A stretch of 64,000 nt of DNA from NCBI GenBank assembly GCA_008933735.1, contig WBUL01000003.1, positions 248,001-312,000 of the forward strand. Reading direction: 5' to 3'. A model generated the notes under the pieces. It ran no database searches, was not told the DNA's origin, and was given only the letters and a program-made list of their open reading frames with translations. Within the stretch, counting starts at the first letter, position 1. Every line of letters begins with the position of its first letter. Positions 47,743-56,629 of this stretch are shown piece after piece. The position numbers and the translations under genes are program-made. This stretch comes from Anaerolineae bacterium (GTDB lineage Bacteria > Chloroflexota > Anaerolineae > Aggregatilineales > J027).

Positions 47743-50051
47743 TTACCACCGCCCTCGTCTTTGGAGACATTCGTATCAACCAGGTTTTCATCCACGAGGT
47801 CTTCCGGCTCATCAATTGACATAAGCGGCTTTTTGTCCATTTGCTGCGTCACGGCACTTTTCGGTTTTCTCGCGTCGTTGCTGCCTTCCAGATGTTTGAC
47901 AATACCTGAAGCCAACTGGGGGGCTTCTCCGTTGGCGGTTGTTTTGCGGATCTTATATGCAATGCGCGGGTGATACATGGCCTGAAGAGTCTGGATGAAA
48001 ATATTACGGATGGTTTTTAAGTCGTTCAAAGTCAATCCGCTGTCGTCAAGCTGACCTTCGCTCAGACGCAGTTCAAAAATGTGATTCACAATGCCTTCAA
48101 TTTCTGCTTTGGAAGACGGCCCGACTGAACGAGTCGCGCTTTCACACCCATCCGCCAGCATCATAATCGCCGTCTCGCGGGATCGTGGGGCGGGGCCAGG
48201 ATAGGTGAATTCGTCAATATTAACTTGAGACTCATCCCCGACTTTTTCCACTGCCTGATTGTAAAAATGCAGCACCTGGGTTGTGCCATGATGCTCCAGA
48301 ATAAAATCCCGAATGCGGCTGGGCAGTTTATGCCGCCGTGCCAGTCGGTCACCCTCTACCACATGCCCGATAATGACTTTGGCGCTCTGGTAGGGATCGT
48401 TTAAATCGTCGTGCGGGTTGATACCACCTGTCGTGTTTTCCGTGAAATAATACGGGTTGAGAATTTTGCCAATATCGTGATACATCGCAGCCACACGGGC
48501 AAGCTGAGCATTGGCACCAATCGACTCAGCCGCGATTTCCGAAAGATTCGCAACCTGCAAGCTGTGTTGATAGGTACCAGGGGCTTCGCGCAGCAGACGC
48601 CGCAAAAGAGGATGCTTGGAATCCTGTAGTTCGATCAGTTTCAGATTGGTGGTCAGATTCATGGCAGCCGTGATGAAATAAAGGGCAACCAGCGCAATCC
48701 CCGCCGCAAACAACCCGTTAGCTATCCCGACAAATCCCCGGGTCAGCAGCACAGAGGCGGCAGGGATATTTTCCTGAAGCAGCCCGAAAACCATCACAAT
48801 GAAAAAATTCGCAACGCCGACCAGCACGCCTGCCGTAAAGTAGCTGTTCAGGCGTTCAACACGATGCAAACTGAGGGTCCCTGTCAGGCTGCCAATCAGA
48901 ATAAGCGCCGCAAATTCAACCGCGTGTTCTTCTGGTTCAATGCTCCCTACCAGCAGCGCCAGGATACTCACATTGATAATGGCGACTTCTGGCCCGATCA
49001 GACTGGTAAGGATCAACGCAAGCGCCGCAGCGGGATACAAATACGGCTGATTTGCCCCTTCACTGCCAAACAGATGCACACCCCAAAGGAAAGTGAGAAA
49101 CAAGACCGCCATAAGCACGAGGTTCCGTGAGTCGTGCAAGACTGCTGGCTTGAAGCGGTCAAGATAGGCGATGAACACGACTGAAGTCAGGCACATTGCC
49201 AGAAAACTCGCCAGCAGCACCTGAACCTGCACATCTGACCTTTGCAGCAGCCCAAACTGGCGCAGCGCTTCCATGTCCAGGTCGGTGACAATGTTGCCGG
49301 CACGGACGATCAACTGCCCTTTTTCAAAGCGCCGTTCCTGAATGCTTACCCCTTCCGCTGCCTGGCGCTGACGTTCCAGGGTGGCTTCTTCGTTGTAGAA
49401 TGTGTTTGGTTGAATAAGATCTTCCGCAATAGCGATCACAAGCTGGCTTTCTTTGTCCGAAAAGCGGCTGGCAACGTTGTTTACCAGGTACCCGCGTACT
49501 GACTCGAGGTTATCAATGCGGATGTCCGTCCGCATGGTTTCTTCGACAAGAGTCACCACTTCCTGGCTGATCAGAGTCCAGCGGGTTTCGGGTAAAGCCA
49601 ACACTTCGCGCCAGATCGTCTCGCTGACGGAAACATCTTCCAGATAGTTTAAATCCTGTACCTGATGATCTTCTGTAGCGTAATCGTCATGCCGGATCTC
49701 ATTGATGTAATTGGTCACCGCCGGCGCCAGACGGATCTGCCGCCGTGTAACATCCGGGTCTGGATCATAGACAGGGACAACCGCATCAATGGCGTCCTGT
49801 TTTTCCTGTTCGGTGAGGATGTCGCTATTATAGGCGAGGCTGCGCGGTGCCAGCACATCTCGTGTCGCCACTTCGCCGACCTGGAAGTCGATCCTATCGC
49901 CGGTTGCAAACAGGGTTTCGAAGGACAGCGCCGCCGTACCCAGCAGTAGAAAGGCAGCAATTACGCTGGCAACCGTCAGGCGGCGTGCCCATACCTGAAA
50001 CTGTGCCTGATGGTCAAGGGACAGCCGGCTCGTCAAAAAGGTAAACATCAC
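47739..50051 (-). CDS. pgpH: 7TMR-HD family phosphodiesterase (PgpH-like)
   Basis: A 770-residue membrane enzyme. One N-terminal helix (LTVASVIAAFLLLGTAALSF), a long extracytoplasmic domain (about 45-290, 7TMR-HDED), six to seven membrane helices (about 290-490) and a cytosolic HD domain. The HD motifs are visible: HSLQVANLSEIAAE, AAMYHDIGKILNPYYF, HVVEGDRLARRHKLP and EHHGTTQVLHFY. PgpH proteins hydrolyse c-di-AMP, a role inferred here. The C-terminal 70 residues are polar and rich in Glu, Asp and Lys. Four-base overlaps join it to both neighbours. Confidence 0.9.
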   Translation of the reverse strand: MMFTFLTSRLSLDHQAQFQVWARRLTVASVIAAFLLLGTAALSFETLFATGDRIDFQVGEVATRDVLAPRSLAYNSDILTEQEKQDAIDAVVPVYDPDPDVTRRQIRLAPAVTNYINEIRHDDYATEDHQVQDLNYLEDVSVSETIWREVLALPETRWTLISQEVVTLVEETMRTDIRIDNLESVRGYLVNNVASRFSDKESQLVIAIAEDLIQPNTFYNEEATLERQRQAAEGVSIQERRFEKGQLIVRAGNIVTDLDMEALRQFGLLQRSDVQVQVLLASFLAMCLTSVVFIAYLDRFKPAVLHDSRNLVLMAVLFLTFLWGVHLFGSEGANQPYLYPAAALALILTSLIGPEVAIINVSILALLVGSIEPEEHAVEFAALILIGSLTGTLSLHRVERLNSYFTAGVLVGVANFFIVMVFGLLQENIPAASVLLTRGFVGIANGLFAAGIALVALYFITAAMNLTTNLKLIELQDSKHPLLRRLLREAPGTYQHSLQVANLSEIAAESIGANAQLARVAAMYHDIGKILNPYYFTENTTGGINPHDDLNDPYQSAKVIIGHVVEGDRLARRHKLPSRIRDFILEHHGTTQVLHFYNQAVEKVGDESQVNIDEFTYPGPAPRSRETAIMMLADGCESATRSVGPSSKAEIEGIVNHIFELRLSEGQLDDSGLTLNDLKTIRNIFIQTLQAMYHPRIAYKIRKTTANGEAPQLASGIVKHLEGSNDARKPKSAVTQQMDKKPLMSIDEPEDLVDENLVDTNVSKDEGGGK

Positions 50052-50485
50052 GACAGCAGTTCGCGTACCACCTGGCTGACGAGTTTGCCATCCGCCTGAC
50101 CTTGCAACCGTGTCATAAGCTCTTTCATCACGCTGCCCGTATCTTTTGCGGAGGTGGCTCCTACCGTAGCAATGACTTCTTTGGCCATCACTTCAATGGC
50201 TGCCCGATCTAACTGGGCAGGCAGGTAGGACTCGATCAGGTTCAGTTCGTTTCGGGCTTCTATCGCATCCCGTCCGGCTTTTTCCATGTCCGCAATCGTT
50301 TCCAGACGGCTTTTCGCCTCCTTTTTCAGAATGCCGATCACGTCCTGTTCGGTCAGTTCTTTACGGCTGTCTACCTCCGCCTGTTTGAAAGCCGCTGTCA
50401 TCAGGCGCAGCGTACTTCGTTTGAAGGCATCTCCAGATTTCATGGCCTCTGTCAAGTCCGCCATGATCTTTTCTCGAATCGTCAT
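50048..50485 (-). CDS. yqeY: GatB/YqeY-domain protein
   Basis: 145-residue small helical protein of the YqeY family, which shares its fold with the tail of the GatB amidotransferase and is thought to bind tRNA. Typical sequence: DLTEAMKSGDAFKRSTLRLM at the start, EQDVIGILKKEAKSRLETIA and DTGSVMKELMTRLQGQADGK at the end. It lies between the HIT gene (10 bases) and the PgpH gene (4-base overlap). Confidence 0.9.
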   Translation of the reverse strand: MTIREKIMADLTEAMKSGDAFKRSTLRLMTAAFKQAEVDSRKELTEQDVIGILKKEAKSRLETIADMEKAGRDAIEARNELNLIESYLPAQLDRAAIEVMAKEVIATVGATSAKDTGSVMKELMTRLQGQADGKLVSQVVRELLS

Positions 50486-50495
50486 GAATTATCCC

Positions 50496-50843
50496 CTACT
50501 TACAAAACATTGGGCCAAGATCATCCCCCGCCAGCAGATGAAGATGTGCGTGAAAGACCTCCTGCCGGGCATCTCTGCCGTTGTTCATAATCAGCCGAAA
50601 TCCGTTTTTCAGTCCGGCTTGCTCGGCTATTTTAGCCGCCACCATCATCATATGTCCGGCGATACGGGCATTGTCTTCGTCAGAAAAATCATAAGCATTG
50701 ACCAGCGGCTTACGCGGGATAATCAACACATGAAACGGCGCGACGGGACGAATATCTCGAATCGCCACCACTATCTCGTCTTTGTATACAAATTCACCCG
50801 GCAGTTCCCCGTTGATGATTCTGGTAAAAACGCTGTCAGACAT
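50496..50843 (-). CDS. HIT-family nucleotide-binding protein
   Basis: 115-residue histidine-triad hydrolase. The catalytic motif HxHxHxx appears as HAHLHLL, preceded by RLIMNNGRDARQEVF, the phosphate-binding loop. The N-terminus FTRIINGELPGEFVYKDE is typical. Members hydrolyse purine nucleoside phosphoramidates (HinT-like) or diadenosine polyphosphates. It overlaps the MtaB gene by eight bases. Confidence 0.93.
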   Translation of the reverse strand: MSDSVFTRIINGELPGEFVYKDEIVVAIRDIRPVAPFHVLIIPRKPLVNAYDFSDEDNARIAGHMMMVAAKIAEQAGLKNGFRLIMNNGRDARQEVFHAHLHLLAGDDLGPMFCK

Positions 50844-52119
50844 ACACCCTCGCTTTCATGACATCGCCGTGCATCACGTCGCCCTCTGTTAAATATACGA
50901 GTTTTGTCGGCGTAAGGGTATTGGTTAAAACTTCAGGATGGGTAGTTTCCACCCGAATATAGTTATCCGTGAATCCGGTATGCAGGAATCCCGCCTCACT
51001 AGCACCGCGCACTCCTTCCCACAACACAGGCATCGTCTGCCCCAGGAATCGGGCGAAAAACCGCCGCCCACCCTCATCAGAAAGCTGCTGTATCTGGCGC
51101 ACCCGGTCTTTGGCGGTGAGTTTGTCTAGCTGCCCTTTCATGCGTGCCGCAGGGGTTCCCGGCATGGCGGAATAGGGGAACACGTGGATTTTCATGAAAT
51201 CCATTTCAGCGGTAAAGGCATAACTTTCGGCAAATTCATGCTCGGTTTCGCCAGGGAAACCCACAATGAGATCCGTACTGATAGCGATTTCAGGTGCCGC
51301 CTGTCGTGCCATCTGTACAATTTCCCTGAATTCAGCCTGAGAGGTGCGCCGCAGCATCCGCTTGAGGGTTTGATCACAACCGCTTTGCAGCGGGAGATGC
51401 AGATGACGGCACATACGCGGATTTTCCCACAGCCGGAAGAAGTTTTCGTCTAAATCCCAGGGCTCAAGGCTGGAAAGGCGAATGCGCGGCACATCCGTAG
51501 ATTCCAACAGCGATTGCAGCAGCGCTGTCAGCGACAGTCCTGAATCCTGTCCATAAGACACAAGATTCACACCCGTCAGGACAATCTCCTGATACCCGCC
51601 GCCAACCATAAACTGTACTTCGCGGATAACGGCTTCCAACGGGCGGCTGCGGCTGTGCCCGCGTGCAATGGTGGTCATACAAAAAGTGCATTTATTGTCG
51701 CACCCATCCTGCACTTTGATGAAGGCGCGGGTGTGGCCTGCCGGGATATAGTGTCGCTGCAAGGGTTCAAGCTCAAAAGGCTGCCCCGTTACCAGCGGCA
51801 CAAGATGATCCTTGTCGAAGTTGCTGATTACCTGTTTCACACCGGGCAGTGTCTGGATCGTGTCCGGTTGAATGTGGGCATAGCAGCCTGTAACCACGAT
51901 TTCAGCCTGCTCGCTCTGGCGGTGCAACTGCCTTACCATCTTGCGGCTTTCTTTGGTCGCGTCGCGGGTCACCGCGCAGGTATTCACCACAACGACATCC
52001 GCATCTTCCGGCGATTCGGTAACCGTATAACCGCTGGCCTGAAATTCGCGTGCCATTCGGCTGATTTCACTTTGATTCAAACGGCAGCCGATGCTGTCCA
52101 GATAAACGCGCTTACTCAT
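50836..52119 (-). CDS. mtaB: tRNA t6A37 methylthiotransferase MtaB
   Basis: Radical SAM enzyme with two 4Fe-4S clusters that adds a methylthio group to t6A37 of tRNA, about 427 residues. The N-terminal MTTase domain has cysteines in DSIGCRLNQ, VVNTCAVT and VVTGCYA; the radical SAM motif is CDNKCTFC. A TRAM-like end follows. The start at 52119 is preferred because GGAG lies 7 bases before it. MtaB is distinguished from MiaB and RimO by VYLDSIGCRLN and the DGCDNKCTFCMTTIARG block. It overlaps the small gene upstream by eight bases. Confidence 0.92.
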   Translation of the reverse strand: MSKRVYLDSIGCRLNQSEISRMAREFQASGYTVTESPEDADVVVVNTCAVTRDATKESRKMVRQLHRQSEQAEIVVTGCYAHIQPDTIQTLPGVKQVISNFDKDHLVPLVTGQPFELEPLQRHYIPAGHTRAFIKVQDGCDNKCTFCMTTIARGHSRSRPLEAVIREVQFMVGGGYQEIVLTGVNLVSYGQDSGLSLTALLQSLLESTDVPRIRLSSLEPWDLDENFFRLWENPRMCRHLHLPLQSGCDQTLKRMLRRTSQAEFREIVQMARQAAPEIAISTDLIVGFPGETEHEFAESYAFTAEMDFMKIHVFPYSAMPGTPAARMKGQLDKLTAKDRVRQIQQLSDEGGRRFFARFLGQTMPVLWEGVRGASEAGFLHTGFTDNYIRVETTHPEVLTNTLTPTKLVYLTEGDVMHGDVMKARVYV

Positions 52120-52339
52120 CATCTGTCTCCAGAATCGTCAGATTGTCAAACGCCGTTGCAAGCGGTTGCGGTGCTCGCAAGAAATAACCCGATCTGCCCA
52201 CCCTGAAAAGTCTGGGCTGCCGGACCTGTACCCGCAGATCAAAATCCGAAAAATCATAACCATTCAGGAGCGTGTAAAAACCGTCTTCACTTTGACCCGT
52301 ATCCAACGTTAACAACATTTCGCCATCCACAACCTGCAT
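52112..52339 (-). pseudogene. Truncated copy of the lectin-like domain of the upstream gene
   Basis: 75-residue frame whose sequence matches the outer parts of the C-terminal domain of the adjacent gene with the centre removed: DGEMLLTLDTGQSEDGFYTL against GGELVLTLDSGKTGDGFYAL, DFDLRVQVRQ against DFDLRVTTRQ, and LATAFDNLTILE against LVVAFDNLVIVG. About 120 residues of the domain are missing between them and no signal peptide is present. It reads as a partial tandem duplication with an internal deletion, though it remains in an open frame inside the operon and may still be translated. Confidence 0.65.
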
Positions 52340-52344
52340 GGCAG

Positions 52345-53574
52345 TTACTCAGGGCCTACGATAACCAGATTATCAAATGCTACCACAAGCGCCTGAGTTA
52401 CGTCAGAAGTAAGGGTATTGCCGAGGGAAAGCCCAACCCGTCCTTGTTTGAATGCGCCATCGACAAACGAGTCTTCCCATTCGTTGCTGGTACATTCACC
52501 TGTATACTCGTTATAGGTAGGTTCGGCCTTGTCGCCTTTGGTGCAAAGCGGCATCAATTCCTGATTCACGTAAAATATAAAGGTGTCGCCTTTGCCTACG
52601 ATGCGAACTTCGTTGGACGCAACCCCTTGATGAATGACAGGAGATTTAATCCACTTGGTAATATTTGTGGCGATATTGTTGTCTACTTTGGTCAGCCGAT
52701 AGTAACCATCGCCGCTGATTTCAAATACGTAATAGGTGTCGGCATCACGCTGGCGAAAGACCACCCCGTAGGCATTGTCATCATCGCCGGCGATCTGCCG
52801 TGTCGTGACCCGCAAATCAAAATCACGAAATTTGCGCGATTCGAGCAGAGCGTAGAATCCATCCCCTGTTTTGCCTGAATCCAGGGTAAGCACCAGCTCA
52901 CCGCCGAGAATTTCGGCTTTTCGTGATCCCTGTGGCAGATCCCATTCGTCGTTAAACCTGTCAAAGGTCGTGGTGTAGAGCAGGGCACCGGGTTCGGGAA
53001 TATCCAGCGGCAGTTCAATCACATCTGTCAGAACAGCGTTGGCCACTCCTACACCAATCAGAATCAGCAGACCAAGTATTCCCAGAATATAAATGATTTT
53101 TCGGCGGTGCTGGCGGTGAACTGGCTGCCCGAACACCTGCCACAATTTATGCTTCTCAATCTGCTGCCAGAGCCGGAAGGCAAGCCCGCCAATCAGCACT
53201 GCCAGCACGAGCATGACCAGCATGTACAACCAGTTGACTGTGAACAGCCAGATGATCGTAAGTATCAGCACAGCAGCAATCGCCCGCAGGCTGTTTTTCG
53301 TGGTTGTCAGTGCCGGAGGCTCACGAGCGCCAACCGCCGCCGCCGCATAGAGCGACCCGTATCCGGTCAGCGCCAGACATACCCCGACACCAAACGAATA
53401 CCATGTGAATAGCTCCGGGCTGAAGGTGCTGGCAAGATCACTTAATCCACCCAGAGCTTCCAGAGCTACGCGCCCAAGCCCCAGGATAAGCATCAACACC
53501 CCTGTGACGGTGAGAAAAAGCTGAATCCGCCACAACAGCCCTTTGATTTGTGGAGTAAAAAAAGCATCGCTCAT
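52345..53574 (-). CDS. Polytopic membrane protein with extracytoplasmic lectin-like domain
   Basis: 409 residues: about five membrane helices in the first 210 (for example LFLTVTGVLMLILGLGRVAL and IIYILGILGLLILIGVGVAN), then a beta-rich domain of about 200 residues with LYTTTFDRFNDEWDLP, YGVVFRQRDADTYYVFEISG, and VAFDNLVIVG. The domain has the concanavalin-like sandwich style of DUF1080/LamG proteins that bind or cleave glycans. Function unknown. An ATG at 53574 is used in place of the GTG before it. It heads the nine-gene minus operon and is divergent from the sensor kinase; no convincing promoter was found in the 171-base gap. Confidence 0.75.
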   Translation of the reverse strand: MSDAFFTPQIKGLLWRIQLFLTVTGVLMLILGLGRVALEALGGLSDLASTFSPELFTWYSFGVGVCLALTGYGSLYAAAAVGAREPPALTTTKNSLRAIAAVLILTIIWLFTVNWLYMLVMLVLAVLIGGLAFRLWQQIEKHKLWQVFGQPVHRQHRRKIIYILGILGLLILIGVGVANAVLTDVIELPLDIPEPGALLYTTTFDRFNDEWDLPQGSRKAEILGGELVLTLDSGKTGDGFYALLESRKFRDFDLRVTTRQIAGDDDNAYGVVFRQRDADTYYVFEISGDGYYRLTKVDNNIATNITKWIKSPVIHQGVASNEVRIVGKGDTFIFYVNQELMPLCTKGDKAEPTYNEYTGECTSNEWEDSFVDGAFKQGRVGLSLGNTLTSDVTQALVVAFDNLVIVGPE

Positions 53575-53748
53575 CACGAGGGCATTCTACCAGAGTGCAT
53601 AGGGGACAAAAAGGGTGTGAGGGTTTTGTATGTAAACCGTTATAATTACGTACAGAGTTCTGAATTTTTGTTCATAAATGTTTTCTAACCTCCGCTCTCC
53701 TTATATCATAACGTTGATTAGCGGTCTCACTCAGTTGGAGTATCCCTC

Positions 53749-55671
53749 ATGCAAGCCGCCTGGAATCCCCTGCACAAGCTCGGTACTACCCTGAATATTT
53801 ACTCTGTTTTAATCGCATTGGTCCCGCTGGCCATCGTCGTGGCGATTGCTGTAAATTTGTTCCAGCAGCAGGCTAAAGAACAGGCCATCAACCAGATGGA
53901 CTCGGTCGCAGAAGTCAAAATCAATGAGATTGAACGCTGGCTGAACAGCAGCGAAATCACCCTGAATCTGATTCTCACGAACCCCGACCAGTATCGGCGT
54001 ATGGTAACAATCCTCAAGACGCAGGGGCGCATGACCCCTGCTATCGCCTCTGTGGATTTTTACTTGACCACCCAACTGGGTTTACAAAATTCATTTGAAG
54101 AAATGTTCATTTACGACCTCAATGGCGAAATTCGCGCCTCGACCAACCAGGATCAGGAAGGCAGATTTGTGAATGAACTGCCTTTTTTCAGACCTGGTCT
54201 GACAGATCGTTATACGCAAGCGCCGTACCACGACCCGGATTACAACCGCCTCAGCATGGTCGTGTCCCAACCGATTCGAGACAATGCGGGCGAAATCGTC
54301 GGAGTTTTTGTCGGGCGGCTGAGCCTGGAGTCGTTATCTGATGTGATGACCACCCGTGTGGGGTTGGGAGATACAGGTGAAACCTATCTGGTAAGCACTG
54401 AGGGGGGCGTGCTGGTTACACCGAGCCGTTTTCAGGAAGGTGTTGGAATCAGCCTGACCAGTACAGGGATCGACCGGTCCCTGAATGGTCGCAATGGCTC
54501 GGATATTTACCTGAATTATCGCGGTCAGCAGGTGATAGGCGTGTATCGCTGGATACCCGCGATGCAGTCTGGGATGCTGGCAGAAATTGAGGAGGCCGAA
54601 GCGCTTTCCGCCGTCCACGAAGTCCGCGAGATCAGTCTTCTTGTTACCATTGCTGCGGCAGTGCTCGCCGTTGTCATCGCCTCCATTGGGACGATATGGA
54701 TTACACGACCCATCCGGAAGTTAACTGAGGTGGCGACAGAGGTCATCAATGGCGATTACTCGCGCCGGGCCCAGATTCGCCGCAGCAACGAGATCGGGCA
54801 GCTTGCCACCGCGTTTAATACGATGACCGATAATCTGGTCAATACCCTGGACGAACGCAACAAACGCTTGGACGAAATCCGCGAAGTCAACCGTCAGCTT
54901 CGTATTGCGACGGCCATGGCAAAAGAAGCTGCCCGCATCAAAAGCGAATTTCTGGCGACGGTCTCCCACGAACTCCGTACTCCACTCAACGCGATCATTG
55001 GCTTCAGCGATATGCTGCTGCTGGGAATGAGTGGTGAACTCAATGAAAAACAGCGCCATCAGGTGACTCGTTTGCAGGAAAACGGCAAACGGCTGTTGAG
55101 CCTGATTAATAACATTCTGGATATTACCCGTATTGAAGCAGGACGAACGGAACTTGCCTTTAGCCCGTTTGAACCGCGCCAGCTTGCGAACCGTCTTTAC
55201 AATCAGATGGAAGTGCTGGCACAGCAGGGCGGTCTGAAACTTGAAATGAACGTTGACCCGGCACTGCCAGATCAACTGATCGGCGACGAAAACCGGATCG
55301 AGCAGATCGTGGTCAACTTACTTTCCAATGCCTTCAAGTTTACTGAAAAAGGGTTTGTCCGCCTTGACATCAAAGCCAATCCCGAAAAGTCGGAATGGAC
55401 GCTGGAAGTCACAGACACGGGCATTGGCATTCCACCCCACGCATTGGACTATATCTTTGAGGAATTCCGCCAGGTAGATGGGAGTTCGACTCGCGTGTAC
55501 AAGGGAAGTGGTCTCGGCTTAACCATTACGCGCAACCTGGTCCGGTTAATGGATGGTAGAATTAATGTCAAAAGCAAACTCGGTGGTGGCAGTGTTTTCA
55601 CGGTAACATTACCAATGCTTGAATCGACCTCAGCGGTAGATATTTCTCTCGCGGAACAAATAGAGGCTTAA
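53749..55671 (+). CDS. Sensor histidine kinase with dCache, HAMP and kinase domains
   Basis: 640-residue membrane sensor. TM1 is VLIALVPLAIVVAIAVNLF; residues about 45-295 are an outside double-Cache domain (DLNGEIRASTNQ, YLVSTEGGVLVTPSRFQEG); TM2 is LLVTIAAAVLAVVIASIGTIW. HAMP (about 318-370) and a coiled coil connect to HisKA with the phospho-histidine in FLATVSHELRTPLNAII and HATPase with N-box NLLSNAFKFT, DTGIGIP and GSGLGLTI. It is two bases upstream of the first of two receiver proteins, its likely partners. Small organic ligands are usual for Cache domains. Confidence 0.93.
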   Translation: MQAAWNPLHKLGTTLNIYSVLIALVPLAIVVAIAVNLFQQQAKEQAINQMDSVAEVKINEIERWLNSSEITLNLILTNPDQYRRMVTILKTQGRMTPAIASVDFYLTTQLGLQNSFEEMFIYDLNGEIRASTNQDQEGRFVNELPFFRPGLTDRYTQAPYHDPDYNRLSMVVSQPIRDNAGEIVGVFVGRLSLESLSDVMTTRVGLGDTGETYLVSTEGGVLVTPSRFQEGVGISLTSTGIDRSLNGRNGSDIYLNYRGQQVIGVYRWIPAMQSGMLAEIEEAEALSAVHEVREISLLVTIAAAVLAVVIASIGTIWITRPIRKLTEVATEVINGDYSRRAQIRRSNEIGQLATAFNTMTDNLVNTLDERNKRLDEIREVNRQLRIATAMAKEAARIKSEFLATVSHELRTPLNAIIGFSDMLLLGMSGELNEKQRHQVTRLQENGKRLLSLINNILDITRIEAGRTELAFSPFEPRQLANRLYNQMEVLAQQGGLKLEMNVDPALPDQLIGDENRIEQIVVNLLSNAFKFTEKGFVRLDIKANPEKSEWTLEVTDTGIGIPPHALDYIFEEFRQVDGSSTRVYKGSGLGLTITRNLVRLMDGRINVKSKLGGGSVFTVTLPMLESTSAVDISLAEQIEA

Positions 55672-55672
55672 G

Positions 55673-56191
55673 ATGCTCAATCCTAATGATTTAAAAACCT
55701 GGAAAATCCTGATTGTTGACGACGAGCCTGATAATCTGGAAGTCATTGCCCAGTCACTGGATTTTTTTGGAGCCACTGTCCAAACCGCAAAAGATGGCGT
55801 TTTGGGTTTGAAAATATTGGAAACTTATGAAGCCAATCTCATCCTGCTCGATCTATCCATGCCTAATATGGATGGGTGGGAGATGAGAACCAAAGTCAAG
55901 GAAAATTCTAAAACAAAGCATATTCCGGTGATTGCGCTGACGGCACACGCTATGCACGGGGATAGAGAACGGGCACTGGAAGCTGGTTTTGATGGGTATC
56001 TGACCAAACCTGTGAATGTTCCGACTCTCGTCCAGGATGTAAAAAAGGTTCTGTTGGAGCGCCAGCCTGCTAAAACCACCGAAGAAGAAACCGCCGAGAC
56101 AACACCGATTATTGAAGAAATCGCCCCGGTCGAAACGCCATCAACAACCGAGCTAAAGCAGGACATCGCGCCAACCGGGGGTAAAACATGA
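55673..56191 (+). CDS. Single-domain response regulator with acidic tail
   Basis: 172 residues. The CheY-like receiver (about 10-130) has VDDEPDN, phospho-acceptor Asp in LILLDLSMPN, Thr in ALTAHAM and Lys in YLTKPVN. The remaining 45 residues are rich in Thr, Glu and Pro and lack a known output domain. It shares TAAG-ATG spacing with the kinase gene and overlaps the next receiver by four bases, so all three form an operon. Confidence 0.92.
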   Translation: MLNPNDLKTWKILIVDDEPDNLEVIAQSLDFFGATVQTAKDGVLGLKILETYEANLILLDLSMPNMDGWEMRTKVKENSKTKHIPVIALTAHAMHGDRERALEAGFDGYLTKPVNVPTLVQDVKKVLLERQPAKTTEEETAETTPIIEEIAPVETPSTTELKQDIAPTGGKT

Positions 56192-56568
56192 GTGACTGGG
56201 AAATTCTCGTTGTGGAAGATGAAGCTGACAGCATGGAACTGGTGCGCGAACTGCTTGAATATCATGGGATTCAGTCCGTAGGGGCAACCACAGGAGAAGA
56301 GGCCATCCAGCTTTTACAGAAGATGAATCCCACCCTGATTATTATTGACCTCGCGCTTCCAGGGATTGATGGTTGGGGACTGCTCAATCACATTCAGAAA
56401 AACCCGCGCCTTGCCCCAGTTCCATGTGTGGCGGTTACGGCCTACCATAACCCCACTCTGGCAAATGAAGCCATCGCCGCTGGATTCGATGCCTATTTCG
56501 CCAAACCCATTGACGCGACCTCATTTGTGCGAGAGTTGCAAGGGATTATCGAGGAAAGCCAACTCTGA
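56188..56568 (+). CDS. Single-domain response regulator
   Basis: 126-residue receiver without output domain. Acidic pair in VVEDEADS, Asp in LIIIDLALPG, Thr in AVTAYHN and Lys in YFAKPID. It closes the kinase/receiver operon. Two receivers behind one kinase suggest phosphate sharing or a phosphorelay, but no Hpt gene is visible nearby. Confidence 0.92.
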   Translation: MSDWEILVVEDEADSMELVRELLEYHGIQSVGATTGEEAIQLLQKMNPTLIIIDLALPGIDGWGLLNHIQKNPRLAPVPCVAVTAYHNPTLANEAIAAGFDAYFAKPIDATSFVRELQGIIEESQL

Positions 56569-56584
56569 TTGAGGGTGTAGAATC

Positions 56585-56610
56585 AAAAGCGCCCGCCTGA
56601 CCAGACGGGC
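56585..56610 (-). terminator. Terminator of the electron-transfer flavoprotein operon
   Basis: GCCCG (56591-56595) and CGGGC (56606-56610) form a short stem with a 10-base loop. On the minus strand it is followed by GCTTTTG. It lies just after the etfA stop and before the convergent receiver gene. Confidence 0.5.
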
Positions 56611-56629
56611 ACCGGAAAGTGCGTAGGGC

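Noticed and set aside
47230..47973. Plus-strand open frame of 247 residues over ybeY
   Set aside because: Shadow of ybeY, dgkA and pgpH, whose motifs are complete on the minus strand.
53578..53748. TATAAT at 53641-53646 and TATCAT at 53704-53709 as promoters of the sensor kinase
   Set aside because: No acceptable -35 element at 16-18 bases for either; nothing else in this gap could be supported.
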